A DNA stretch of 64,000 nucleotides, from positions 726,040 through 790,039 of the forward strand of contig NZ_BCNO01000001.1 in the NCBI RefSeq assembly GCF_001514535.1, written 5' to 3'. The position numbers were made by a program, and so were the translations under genes. Below are positions 1 to 7,251 of this stretch, one piece after another; positions within the stretch are counted from its first letter, which is position 1; every line of letters begins with the position of its first letter. The notes below the pieces were generated by a model. The model had not been told where the DNA came from. It ran no database searches and saw nothing but the letters and a program-made list of their open reading frames with translations. Source of the stretch: Thermodesulfovibrio aggregans. GTDB lineage: Bacteria > Nitrospirota > Thermodesulfovibrionia > Thermodesulfovibrionales > Thermodesulfovibrionaceae.

Positions 1-1723
1 TTTATCAATTAGACCCCGAAAATTGACATTTTAGCCTCGTAAACCCTTGATTTTACTTAATCCTATTTTTTATTTTCATTTCTGGAAAAACAAGGCACAG
101 GTATCTATTCAGTCTTGGCAGGCTTGAAGATTTCCTGAACACAGAGTCATTTAAAAAACTTGCAAAGAGAGCATTAGGGCAGGAAGAACAAAAGCTTGAA
201 CTTAGAAAAATCTCAGAGGGAAGAATACTCAACTATGGACATTGTCTGATAAAGAAACTCTGGGATAGATTGAGTCTTGATGAATTTTTCAACTCTGTGA
301 CAGAAAACAAAAGGGCTGATATTGCAAAGGCAGTATTTTACATGACAACAAGGCATATGATCTCATCAGACAGTAAACTTGGAATGTATGAGACAAAGCA
401 AGAGTATCTTGGATTTGAAAGTATTGGGATAAATCATCTGTACAGGGCACTTGATGTTTTAGCAGATTTTAAAGACAGTCTTGAGAAGCATCTATTCAAT
501 ATGAGATATAATCTTTTTAACTCATCAGTGGATGTTGTGTTTTATGATGTAACGACCATATATTTTGAGAGTCAGCAAGAGGATGTGTTAAGGAAGTATG
601 GATTCAGCAAAGATGGTAAAATTGGCAGTGTTCAGATAGTGCTTGGATTACTCATAGACATGGAAGGATTTCCAATAGGATATGAAATATTTCCTGGAAA
701 CACCTTTGATGCAAAGACATTGATACCCTTTTTAGAGAAAATAAAGAAGAGATTTTCACTAAACAGGATAATAATAGTAGCAGACAGGGGTATAAACAGC
801 AGGCTCAACTTACTTAAGCTAAGAGAGCTTGGATTTGGCTACATAGTGGGATTAAGACTTAAGAGTGCAGATGGAGAGCTTTTAAAAGAAGTATTTAATC
901 CAGAGGGATTTGTAGAAATACAGACAGAGGCGGGATTGTTCAAATACAAACAGATCAAGCATACATTTAAAGTTAAGGATGAACGAGGCAGAACAGGACA
1001 GATAACAGACACAGTAGTAATAAGCTATTCAGAAAAGAGAGCAGAAAAAGACAGGGCAGAGAGAGCCAGGCTGATACAGAAAGCCTTAAGACTGCTTGAG
1101 AGTCCCTCTGTCATAGAAGGATTAAACAAAAGAGGTGGCAAGAAATACATAAAAGCGGAAGGGAAAAGAGGATACAGTCTTGATGAGGCTCTGATAGAGC
1201 AAGACAGCCTTTTTGATGGATACTACTGTGTTCAGAGCACAGAGGAAAACCTGACAGCACAGCAAGTTCTCAAAGCCTATCACAGCCTGTGGAAGATAGA
1301 GGAGTCTTTCAGGATAATGAAACACAGCATAGAGGTAAGACCTGTATATCACTGGACAGAGAGAAGAATAAGGGGGCATCTGGTAGTATGTTTTCTAGCT
1401 TTTTTATTCATGAGGATGCTGGAGGATGCAACAGACAGAGCAGCCACATCTGAAAGAATAAAGGAAGCCTTAAGGAGTGTCATATTGACAGAGTTTAGTC
1501 TTGATGGACAGATATATTACTTAAAGAACAAGATTGACAGAGTAGCTAAGTCTCTATTCAGAGCATTAAAAATAAAAGAGCCAGCCAATATAACAGCTAG
1601 AGAAGATTTCAAAATATAAACTGTCTAAAAATCAAAAGACTACGATTTTTGTTGTACAAAAAATTGCTATTTTTAAAAATAAAATTCAATATTTTCAATG
1701 AGTTATAAAATTTAATTGATAAA
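1..1723 (+). mobile_element. Damaged IS1634-type insertion sequence
   Basis: The element contains an IS4/IS1634-like DDE transposase. The first 11 bases of the window (TTTATCAATTA) recur as a perfect inverted copy at 1713-1723 (TAATTGATAAA). Coding similarity to trpC resumes immediately after that copy, so these two sites are the probable ends. The left end may continue beyond the window. The 5' part of the transposase gene is missing or degraded, so the copy is probably inactive. The boundaries are inferred from one AT-rich 11-bp match; no target-site duplication can be checked because the left flank is outside the window. Confidence 0.5.
270..1619 (+). CDS. IS1634/IS4-like transposase, N-terminally truncated
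   Basis: A DDE transposase of about 449 residues counted from the only usable start, TTG at 270. The first catalytic Asp lies in FYDVTTIYFES, the second in IIIVADRGINSR, and the Glu in the signature Y-x2-L-x3-E-x6-K (YHSLWKIEESFRIMK). Homologous-looking coding continues upstream in the same frame to about position 84 (GKTRHRYLFSLGRLEDFL, typical of the N-terminal region of this family). It then runs into non-homologous sequence and a stop at 48-50, with no ATG, GTG or TTG. The usual first ~40 codons are therefore lost and this is likely a non-functional remnant. Confidence 0.75.
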   Translation: MSLDEFFNSVTENKRADIAKAVFYMTTRHMISSDSKLGMYETKQEYLGFESIGINHLYRALDVLADFKDSLEKHLFNMRYNLFNSSVDVVFYDVTTIYFESQQEDVLRKYGFSKDGKIGSVQIVLGLLIDMEGFPIGYEIFPGNTFDAKTLIPFLEKIKKRFSLNRIIIVADRGINSRLNLLKLRELGFGYIVGLRLKSADGELLKEVFNPEGFVEIQTEAGLFKYKQIKHTFKVKDERGRTGQITDTVVISYSEKRAEKDRAERARLIQKALRLLESPSVIEGLNKRGGKKYIKAEGKRGYSLDEALIEQDSLFDGYYCVQSTEENLTAQQVLKAYHSLWKIEESFRIMKHSIEVRPVYHWTERRIRGHLVVCFLAFLFMRMLEDATDRAATSERIKEALRSVILTEFSLDGQIYYLKNKIDRVAKSLFRALKIKEPANITAREDFKI

Positions 1724-1724
1724 C

Positions 1725-1883
1725 TCAGGAGATGATAAAGTTACAGTAAGTGAAAGTGGAATTTCTGAAAAAGCTCATGTTGAACTTCTTTTTAAAAACG
1801 GTATAGATGCTATTTTGGTTGGAACATCGATAGTTTTAAGTGATAACCCCAGTCAAAAGATAAAAGAGCTGAAAATTTCCTGA
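1725..1883 (+). pseudogene. trpC: trpC 3' fragment (indole-3-glycerol-phosphate synthase)
   Basis: The frame reads VTVSESGISEKAHVELL followed by NGIDAILVGTSIV and then D-N-P and K-I-K-E-L before TGA at 1881. This is the C-terminal end of the TrpC TIM barrel: the SESGI phosphate-binding strand and the G-x-D-A-x-L-V-G-T-S phosphate-binding loop. Only ~52 codons remain and there is no start. The fragment begins directly after the inverted repeat that ends the upstream insertion sequence, so IS insertion or an IS-associated deletion removed the rest. ThiG or HisF are less likely because SESGI with GTS is the TrpC combination. Confidence 0.65.
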
Positions 1884-1987
1884 GCTGGCTTGTAAGTATA
1901 CTAAAGAGTGTCACTGTTAGGTGCTCGATGCTTTGAGACACTTCTAAATGTTGACTGAGAAAGAAAAAATGTATTAGAATTTCAAAG

Positions 1988-2045
1988 CTTATCCTGAAGG
2001 ATAAGTTAAGCCATGAAGGCAAGAAAGCTTTCATGGCTTTTTTAT
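1988..2045 (+). terminator. Double hairpin with intrinsic terminator
   Basis: A first hairpin at 1988-2005 has a perfect 7-bp stem (CTTATCC/GGATAAG) with a TGAA tetraloop. A second at 2009-2038 pairs AGCCATGAA with TTCATGGCT and is followed by a run of six T. The second is a standard Rho-independent terminator and would end transcription coming from the trpC remnant. The stretch 1884-1987 before it holds no recognisable gene. Confidence 0.7.
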
Positions 2046-2065
2046 TTGAATATTTTTATTTGAAT

Positions 2066-2719
2066 ATGAAAACGCTTTATATAAATAAATTTGAGCATTT
2101 CATTTTAGTTTCTATGATTTTACATTTTGTGCTTTTTGTAGCATTTTCAAGTTTTGCAAAACTAAATAAAAATAATGAGGAAATTGAGATTTTTATAATA
2201 AATGACGCTTCTACTCCTTACAAGAGTTTACAGAGAGTTCCTGTGGTTTCAGCGAAAAATACTCAGATAGAAAGAAAAAAATCTTATTTTAAGTCTAACG
2301 ATGATATAAAAATTAGAGAAGAAAAGACAGAATCTATTTTGGATTTTCCATCCAATATTTCTGAATCTACAGGGAAAGCATCATCACAGAGTTTTGTATC
2401 AAATTCTTCAACTACAGAGAAAACTGACATAATTGACGCAGAATTTGGAAGTAGCAGAGGACCCAAGTTTATTCACAGAGAAATTCCTGTATATCCTCAA
2501 ATTGCAAGAAGACTCGGGAAAGAAGGTAGAGTTGTTTTGAGATTAACCCTTAATGAAAAGGGAGAACTTGTAAATATAGAAGTCATAGAAGGAGCTCCCT
2601 ATGGTTTTACAGAATCTGCTGTTGAAGCAGTAAAAAAATCAAAGTTTTCTCCTGCCACCAAAGATGGTAAACCAGTAGCTTGCCGAGTAGTTCTTCCTAT
2701 AAGGTTTATTTTGAAATAA
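2066..2719 (+). CDS. TonB-family energy transducer
   Basis: A protein of 217 residues. It has one N-terminal membrane helix (about residues 10-30, ILVSMILHFVLFVAF), a low-complexity Ser/Lys-rich periplasmic linker, and a C-terminal TonB domain (P-x-Y-P-x-x-A-R-R-x-G-x-E-G-x-V, then SAVEAVKKSKFSPA, ending in a hydrophobic strand). It would couple the proton motive force to outer-membrane receptors. No ExbB or ExbD lies nearby. An ATG at 2033 is in frame but sits inside the terminator stem, so ATG 2066, which directly precedes the lysine and membrane helix, is preferred. No clear ribosome-binding site is visible. Confidence 0.8.
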   Translation: MKTLYINKFEHFILVSMILHFVLFVAFSSFAKLNKNNEEIEIFIINDASTPYKSLQRVPVVSAKNTQIERKKSYFKSNDDIKIREEKTESILDFPSNISESTGKASSQSFVSNSSTTEKTDIIDAEFGSSRGPKFIHREIPVYPQIARRLGKEGRVVLRLTLNEKGELVNIEVIEGAPYGFTESAVEAVKKSKFSPATKDGKPVACRVVLPIRFILK

Positions 2720-2804
2720 TAGAGCAGACAACATAAACTAATTCTTTAAAATATTGTAAGTTTTTTTGTAAACTAAAGAAACGAACAATAATTAAGGAGG
2801 GCAC

Positions 2805-3968
2805 ATGCAGATAGAGTATGCAGAAAGAATAAGAACTCTGCCACCATATCTTTTTGCAGCTATTGATCAGATGAAAAAAGAAGCTCTCTTAAAAGGAGCG
2901 GATCTTATTGATTTAAGTATAGGTGATCCTGATATTCCTACTCCTTCCCATATTGTTGAGGCAATGAAAAAGGCTGTTGAAAAACCAGAGCATCACAGAT
3001 ATCCAAGTTATGAAGGGATGCTGTCATTTAGAAAGGCTGTTTCAGATTGGTATAAAAGAAGATTCAATGTAGAGCTTGATCCTGAAGGAGAAGTTTTAAG
3101 TCTAATTGGTTCAAAGGAAGGAATTGGGCATATTCCTCTTGCTTTTGTTGATCCAGGAGATATTGTCCTTGTTCCCTCTCCTGGATATCCTGTTTATCCT
3201 GTTGGAACAAAATTTGCCGGCGGTATTCCCTATTTCATGCCTCTCAAAGAAGAGAATGATTTCTTGCCAGACCTTGATTCTATTCCAGAAGATGTCTGCA
3301 AAAAAGCAAAACTCATGTTTATAAACTATCCTAATAATCCAACGAGTGCTGTTGCTGATAAGAAATTCTATGAAAAAGTCATAGAGTTTGCTAAAAAATA
3401 TAATATCATTGTTTGTCATGATGCAGCTTACTCAGAGGTTTACTATGAAGAAAAACCTATCAGTTTCATGCAAATAGATGGAGCTAAAGAGGTTGGAATG
3501 GAGTTTCATTCTCTTTCAAAAACCTATAATATGACTGGATGGAGAATAGGATTTGCTGTAGGAAACAAAGAAGTTCTATCAGGACTCGGAAAAGTTAAAA
3601 CAAATCTTGACTCCGGTGTTTTTCAGGCCATTCAGGAAGCGAGCATTGTAGCACTTGAAACAGATGATAAAATTTTAAAAGAAATAAGAGATATTTATAA
3701 AGAAAGAAGAGATGTTTTGTACGAAGGACTTAGAGATGCAGGATTTGAAGTTAAAAAACCTATGGCAACTTTTTATCTATGGGTTAAAGTTCCAAAAGAG
3801 ACAAACTCTATAGATTTTGTTGCCAAGCTTTTAAAAGAGGCGGAAGTTTTATGCACACCTGGAGTTGGATTTGGTGAATACGGAGAGGGATATATAAGGT
3901 TTGCTCTTACGCAATCTAAAGAAAGAATAAAAGAGGCTGTAGAAAGAATCAGGAGGCTTAAGCTGTGA
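2805..3968 (+). CDS. dapL: LL-diaminopimelate aminotransferase
   Basis: A class I/II PLP aminotransferase of 387 residues, full family length. It carries the NPNNPT motif (175-180) and the PLP-binding lysine K239 in SLSKTYNMTGWR. Overall it resembles DapL, which converts tetrahydrodipicolinate directly to LL-diaminopimelate for lysine and peptidoglycan synthesis. The start is preceded by AAGGAGGG. The stop overlaps the next gene by 4 nt, giving a translationally coupled trio with the YjbQ and YkgJ proteins. Another substrate of this aminotransferase subgroup cannot be excluded from sequence alone; asd at 44.5 kb supplies the same pathway. Confidence 0.85.
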   Translation: MQIEYAERIRTLPPYLFAAIDQMKKEALLKGADLIDLSIGDPDIPTPSHIVEAMKKAVEKPEHHRYPSYEGMLSFRKAVSDWYKRRFNVELDPEGEVLSLIGSKEGIGHIPLAFVDPGDIVLVPSPGYPVYPVGTKFAGGIPYFMPLKEENDFLPDLDSIPEDVCKKAKLMFINYPNNPTSAVADKKFYEKVIEFAKKYNIIVCHDAAYSEVYYEEKPISFMQIDGAKEVGMEFHSLSKTYNMTGWRIGFAVGNKEVLSGLGKVKTNLDSGVFQAIQEASIVALETDDKILKEIRDIYKERRDVLYEGLRDAGFEVKKPMATFYLWVKVPKETNSIDFVAKLLKEAEVLCTPGVGFGEYGEGYIRFALTQSKERIKEAVERIRRLKL

Positions 3969-4366
3969 TTAAGACATTAACAGTTAAGACTTCTTCAAGA
4001 GAAGAATTCGTTGATATTACTGACGAGGTTGAAAGGGCTGTAAGAGACAGAGAAATTAAAAACGGAGTTTGTTACCTCTATGTTCCTCATACAACAGCAG
4101 GAATAACAATTAATGAAGGAGCTGATCCTTCAGTTAAAAAGGATATTATTAATGCTCTGAAAAAGATTGCTCCATATGCTGCAGGATATCTTCATATGGA
4201 AGGAAATGCAGACAGCCATATTAAGACAACAATTGTAGGTTCTTCAGCTATTGTTTTTATCGAAAATGGAACCCTTGTTTTAGGCCAGTGGCAGAGTATA
4301 TTTTTCTGTGAGTTTGATGGACCAAGAACAAGAAAAGTTTATTTAAAGATAATAAAGGAGGAATAA
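3965..4366 (+). CDS. YjbQ / UPF0047 family protein
   Basis: A protein of 133 residues starting at GTG within the dapL stop. It shows the UPF0047 hallmarks: YVPHTTAGITINEGADP near residues 37-53, HMEGNADSHIKTTIVGSS near 76-93, and a C-terminal GQWQSIFFCEFDGPR. Some members can complement thiamin-phosphate synthase loss, hence the name secondary thiamine-phosphate synthase, but the native role is unsettled. The conserved His residues suggest a metal site. It overlaps dapL by 4 nt and abuts the following gene with no gap, so all three are probably co-expressed. Confidence 0.85.
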   Translation: MIKTLTVKTSSREEFVDITDEVERAVRDREIKNGVCYLYVPHTTAGITINEGADPSVKKDIINALKKIAPYAAGYLHMEGNADSHIKTTIVGSSAIVFIENGTLVLGQWQSIFFCEFDGPRTRKVYLKIIKEE

Positions 4367-5131
4367 ATGTTAAACATTAATGCCATAGCTCCAGACCAGT
4401 TAACAGATGAGTCAAGATTTAATTTTCGCTGCTATCCAGGAATTTCCTGCTACAAAAGCTGTTGCAAAAATATTGATATTATGCTAACTCCCTACGACAT
4501 AATTAGATTGAAAAATAGATTTAAGATGAGTTCAACTGAGTTTTTACTTAACTATACCAATGTATTCATTGATCCAAAAAGTGGATATCCATTTGTTTTT
4601 TTGAATAAAAATGATGATGAAGAAAAAACATGTCCATTTTTATATGAGGCAGGATGTTCTGTATATGAGGACAGACCTGCTACATGCAGGTATTATCCAA
4701 TTGGAGTGGCTTCTCTAAAAAAGTTTGATATATTGGCAGATGGAATAACCGAAGAGTTTTTCTTTTTTGTTAGAGAACCACATTGTAAAGGTTTTAATGA
4801 AGAAAAGGAGTGGACAGTAGCTGAATGGAGAGCTGACCAGGGAGTTGACCTTTATGATGATATGAACAGAGGATGGAAAGAGCTTTTCTTTAAGAGAAGT
4901 CTTAAAGTTGAAAAACTTGACGAAAGAAAGGCTAAAGCATTTTATATGGCTTGTTATGATATTGATGCATTTAAAAGCTTTGTTTTCGAAAGTAGATTTC
5001 TTGAGGTTTTTGATGTACCAGCGGAAAGAGTTGAAAAAATAAGCAAAGTTGAAACGGAACTTATGAATTTTGGATTTGACTATGTAAAATTTATCCTGAT
5101 GATGAAGGAGACATTGAAGTTAAAAAAATAG
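4367..5131 (+). CDS. YkgJ-family cysteine-cluster protein
   Basis: A protein of 254 residues with strong ribosome-binding site AAGGAGGAATAA before ATG. The N-terminal half contains C-x3-C-x3-CC (CYPGISCYKSCC) and later CPFLYEAGCSVYEDRPATCRYYPIG, the zinc/iron-chelating YkgJ (CxxCxxCC) pattern. The C-terminal half is charged and not recognised. The family's biochemical role is unknown; metal binding is inferred from the cysteines. It is the last gene of the dapL group and is followed by the convergent rlmN gene. Confidence 0.8.
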   Translation: MLNINAIAPDQLTDESRFNFRCYPGISCYKSCCKNIDIMLTPYDIIRLKNRFKMSSTEFLLNYTNVFIDPKSGYPFVFLNKNDDEEKTCPFLYEAGCSVYEDRPATCRYYPIGVASLKKFDILADGITEEFFFFVREPHCKGFNEEKEWTVAEWRADQGVDLYDDMNRGWKELFFKRSLKVEKLDERKAKAFYMACYDIDAFKSFVFESRFLEVFDVPAERVEKISKVETELMNFGFDYVKFILMMKETLKLKK

Positions 5132-5166
5132 TTAATATCATCAGTAAAAAAGTTATTTAGACTTCA

Positions 5167-6189
5167 TCAATAGAGAGCTCTCAGCTGTCCACATGCTGCG
5201 AGTATATCTTTTCCTTTACTTTTCCTGATAAACACAGAATAACCCTTTGATACCAGTATTTCCTGAAATTTGATTATTTCCCAATCCTCTGGTTTTTCAA
5301 ACTCACAACCTTCCCATGGATTAAAGGGGATAAGGTTTATTTTTGATTTTATTCCTTTGAGTATCTCTGCAAGCCTCAAAGCATCTGTTTCAGAGGAGTT
5401 AATCCCTTTAAGCATAACATACTCAAAGGTAATTCTTTCTCTGGGTTTTAAAGGATATTGTCTCAAGGTTTTTAAAAGTTCATGGAGTGGATATCTTTTA
5501 TTTATTGGCATAAGATAATCTCTTGTTTTTTCATCGGCGGCATTAAGAGATATCGCAAGTTTTACTGAAGGAGCTTTATTGGGTAATTCTTTAATTGCAG
5601 GAATAATTCCAGCAGTTGAAATAGTAATTCTTCTTGGAGAAAATTCAAGCAAATATTTAAATCGCCATAATGATTCAATAACATTTTCAAAATTCAGCAG
5701 AGGCTCACCCATCCCCATAAAGACAATGTTCGTAATTTTTTTGTTTTCTGCTTTTATCAATTTACTTACTTGAATAAACTGATCAACTATTTCCCATGTA
5801 TAAAGATTTCTTTTAAATCCTATTTTACCTGTAAGACAGAACCTGCACTTAAGAGGGCATCCAACTTGACTTGATATACAGAGGGTTAGTCTGTTTTTAT
5901 CTGAAATCAGAACACTTTCAATTTTTTCTTTATCTTCTAATTCCCATAAAAATTTTTCTGTGCCGTCCTTACTTATTTTTCTTTCATTAAGGCTAATGTT
6001 ACCGATGTAGTATTTTTTAGAAAAATTCTCTCTGAGAATTTTAGGCCACTCAGTAATTTCCTCAACTGAACTGGCATGTTTTTTATAAATCCAATGAATT
6101 AATTGCTTTGCTCTGTATAAAGGGAGATTTTCGTATTTTATGATTTCTTCTATATCTTTTTGGCTGTAATATTTAAGATTTTTAAACAT
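5167..6189 (-). CDS. rlmN: 23S rRNA (adenine-2503-C2)-methyltransferase RlmN
   Basis: A radical SAM enzyme of 340 residues. The [4Fe-4S] motif C-x3-C-x2-C is C111, C115 and C118 (CPLKCRFC), and the methyl-carrying cysteine is C334 near the C-terminus (ILAACGQLRA). GMGEPLLNFENV is the family's SAM-binding GEP segment. RlmN methylates A2503 of 23S rRNA and A37 of some tRNAs. Cfr is excluded by general similarity and housekeeping context, though not formally. The gene overlaps the upstream LOG-family gene by 8 nt. Confidence 0.92.
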   Translation of the reverse strand: MFKNLKYYSQKDIEEIIKYENLPLYRAKQLIHWIYKKHASSVEEITEWPKILRENFSKKYYIGNISLNERKISKDGTEKFLWELEDKEKIESVLISDKNRLTLCISSQVGCPLKCRFCLTGKIGFKRNLYTWEIVDQFIQVSKLIKAENKKITNIVFMGMGEPLLNFENVIESLWRFKYLLEFSPRRITISTAGIIPAIKELPNKAPSVKLAISLNAADEKTRDYLMPINKRYPLHELLKTLRQYPLKPRERITFEYVMLKGINSSETDALRLAEILKGIKSKINLIPFNPWEGCEFEKPEDWEIIKFQEILVSKGYSVFIRKSKGKDILAACGQLRALY

Positions 6190-6868
6190 TATTTACACGA
6201 TGAAGAGGTGGAATAGGAACTTCAAGCTTTGTAAGGTAATTTTTAAGATAACTGCAGACAGCCTCAGGATTGTCAATGACTTCAAAATATTTAAAGTCAT
6301 TAATACTTATGGCACCAATATTTTTAGGTGCGTTTTTAAACCATTCAAGAAGTCCTTTCCAATAGTCAGAACTATAGAGAATTATTGGAAAGGATAGAAT
6401 TTTACCTGTTTGAACAAGAGTCAGTGCTTCAAAGAGTTCATCAAGAGTTCCAAAACCACCAGGGAAAATAACAAATCCAATTGAATATTTTATAAACATC
6501 AGTTTTCTAACAAAAAAGTATCTGAAATTTAATGAAATATCAAGATACTTATTGGGATATTGTTCTTGGGGTATTTCAATATTAAGTCCAATTGATTTTC
6601 CTTTACCAAGTTTTGCACCTTTGTTAGCAGCTTCCATTATCCCTGGACCGCCTCCTGTAATAATTGAAAAGCCTTCTTCACTTAAAAGTTTTGCTACTTT
6701 AAATGCTTCCTGATAATAAAAGCTATCTTCAGGTAGTCGTGAACTTCCAAAAATGGAGACTGCAGGACCAATGCCATGAAGAGTTTCAAATCCTTCAACA
6801 AGCTCTGACTGAATTCTAAATACTCGCCATGTATCGGATGATTTAAAATCCTCTATCATCCTCATCAT
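6182..6868 (-). CDS. LOG-family Rossmann-fold protein (TIGR00730 type)
   Basis: A protein of 228 residues. It carries GSSRLPED near the N-terminus, GGGPGIMEAANKGA, and the family signature PGGFGTLDELFE. The family contains cytokinin-activating LOG enzymes, which hydrolyse nucleoside 5'-monophosphates to base plus ribose phosphate, and bacterial nucleotide-phosphoribohydrolases. The substrate here is unknown. It overlaps the GroES-like gene upstream by 26 nt and rlmN downstream by 8 nt, so it is tightly coupled. A second, distinct LOG-like protein is encoded at 13613-14065. Confidence 0.85.
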   Translation of the reverse strand: MMRMIEDFKSSDTWRVFRIQSELVEGFETLHGIGPAVSIFGSSRLPEDSFYYQEAFKVAKLLSEEGFSIITGGGPGIMEAANKGAKLGKGKSIGLNIEIPQEQYPNKYLDISLNFRYFFVRKLMFIKYSIGFVIFPGGFGTLDELFEALTLVQTGKILSFPIILYSSDYWKGLLEWFKNAPKNIGAISINDFKYFEVIDNPEAVCSYLKNYLTKLEVPIPPLHRVNNV

Positions 6869-7232
6869 CCTCCAAAATCGTTGTTCTTATAAGTGCAAGA
6901 ATGGCAGAGTGAGGGACAATTAGATATTTTTTTTCTTCAAACTCTATCTCAATCCCTGCATCTTTAAGAAAAAGAGCATAATCACCTTCCTGAGCCTGTA
7001 GCGGTATATATCTTATTGGTTCAACCTGTGATTGTTTCCATGGTTCTTCAAGAACAGCAGAAGGATCATTAACAGGGTAACCAGGTCCTACTTTTATAAC
7101 TCTTCCACCAAGAACTTTATCTTTTTCTTTAACTGTTGGAGGCAAAAAAAGACCTGCTCTTGTTTCCATTCTTTCATCTGGTTCTATTAGAACTCTATCT
7201 CCAACTATTATTAATTTTCTAAGTGTTTTCAT
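6843..7232 (-). CDS. GroES-like co-chaperone family protein
   Basis: A protein of 129 residues with a GroES (Cpn10) fold: VGDRVLIEPDERMETRAGLFLPP at the start, KVGPGYPV in the middle, and EEKKYLIVPHSAILA at the end. It is longer than canonical 95-residue GroES because of an inserted segment around residues 55-80. No groEL is adjacent. It is probably a divergent co-chaperone paralogue rather than the main GroES. It lies directly downstream of nrdJ on the same strand (19 nt gap). Confidence 0.75.
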   Translation of the reverse strand: MKTLRKLIIVGDRVLIEPDERMETRAGLFLPPTVKEKDKVLGGRVIKVGPGYPVNDPSAVLEEPWKQSQVEPIRYIPLQAQEGDYALFLKDAGIEIEFEEKKYLIVPHSAILALIRTTILEDDEDDRGF

Positions 7233-7251
7233 CTCTAAAATCTATTTTATC

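Noticed and set aside
1884-1987. Possible small RNA between the trpC remnant and the terminator
   Set aside because: No promoter or conserved RNA fold is recognisable; the stretch is more simply read as 3' untranslated sequence.
2033-2065. Upstream ATG for the tonB-like gene
   Set aside because: It lies in the right arm of an intrinsic terminator stem; ATG 2066 immediately precedes the membrane helix.
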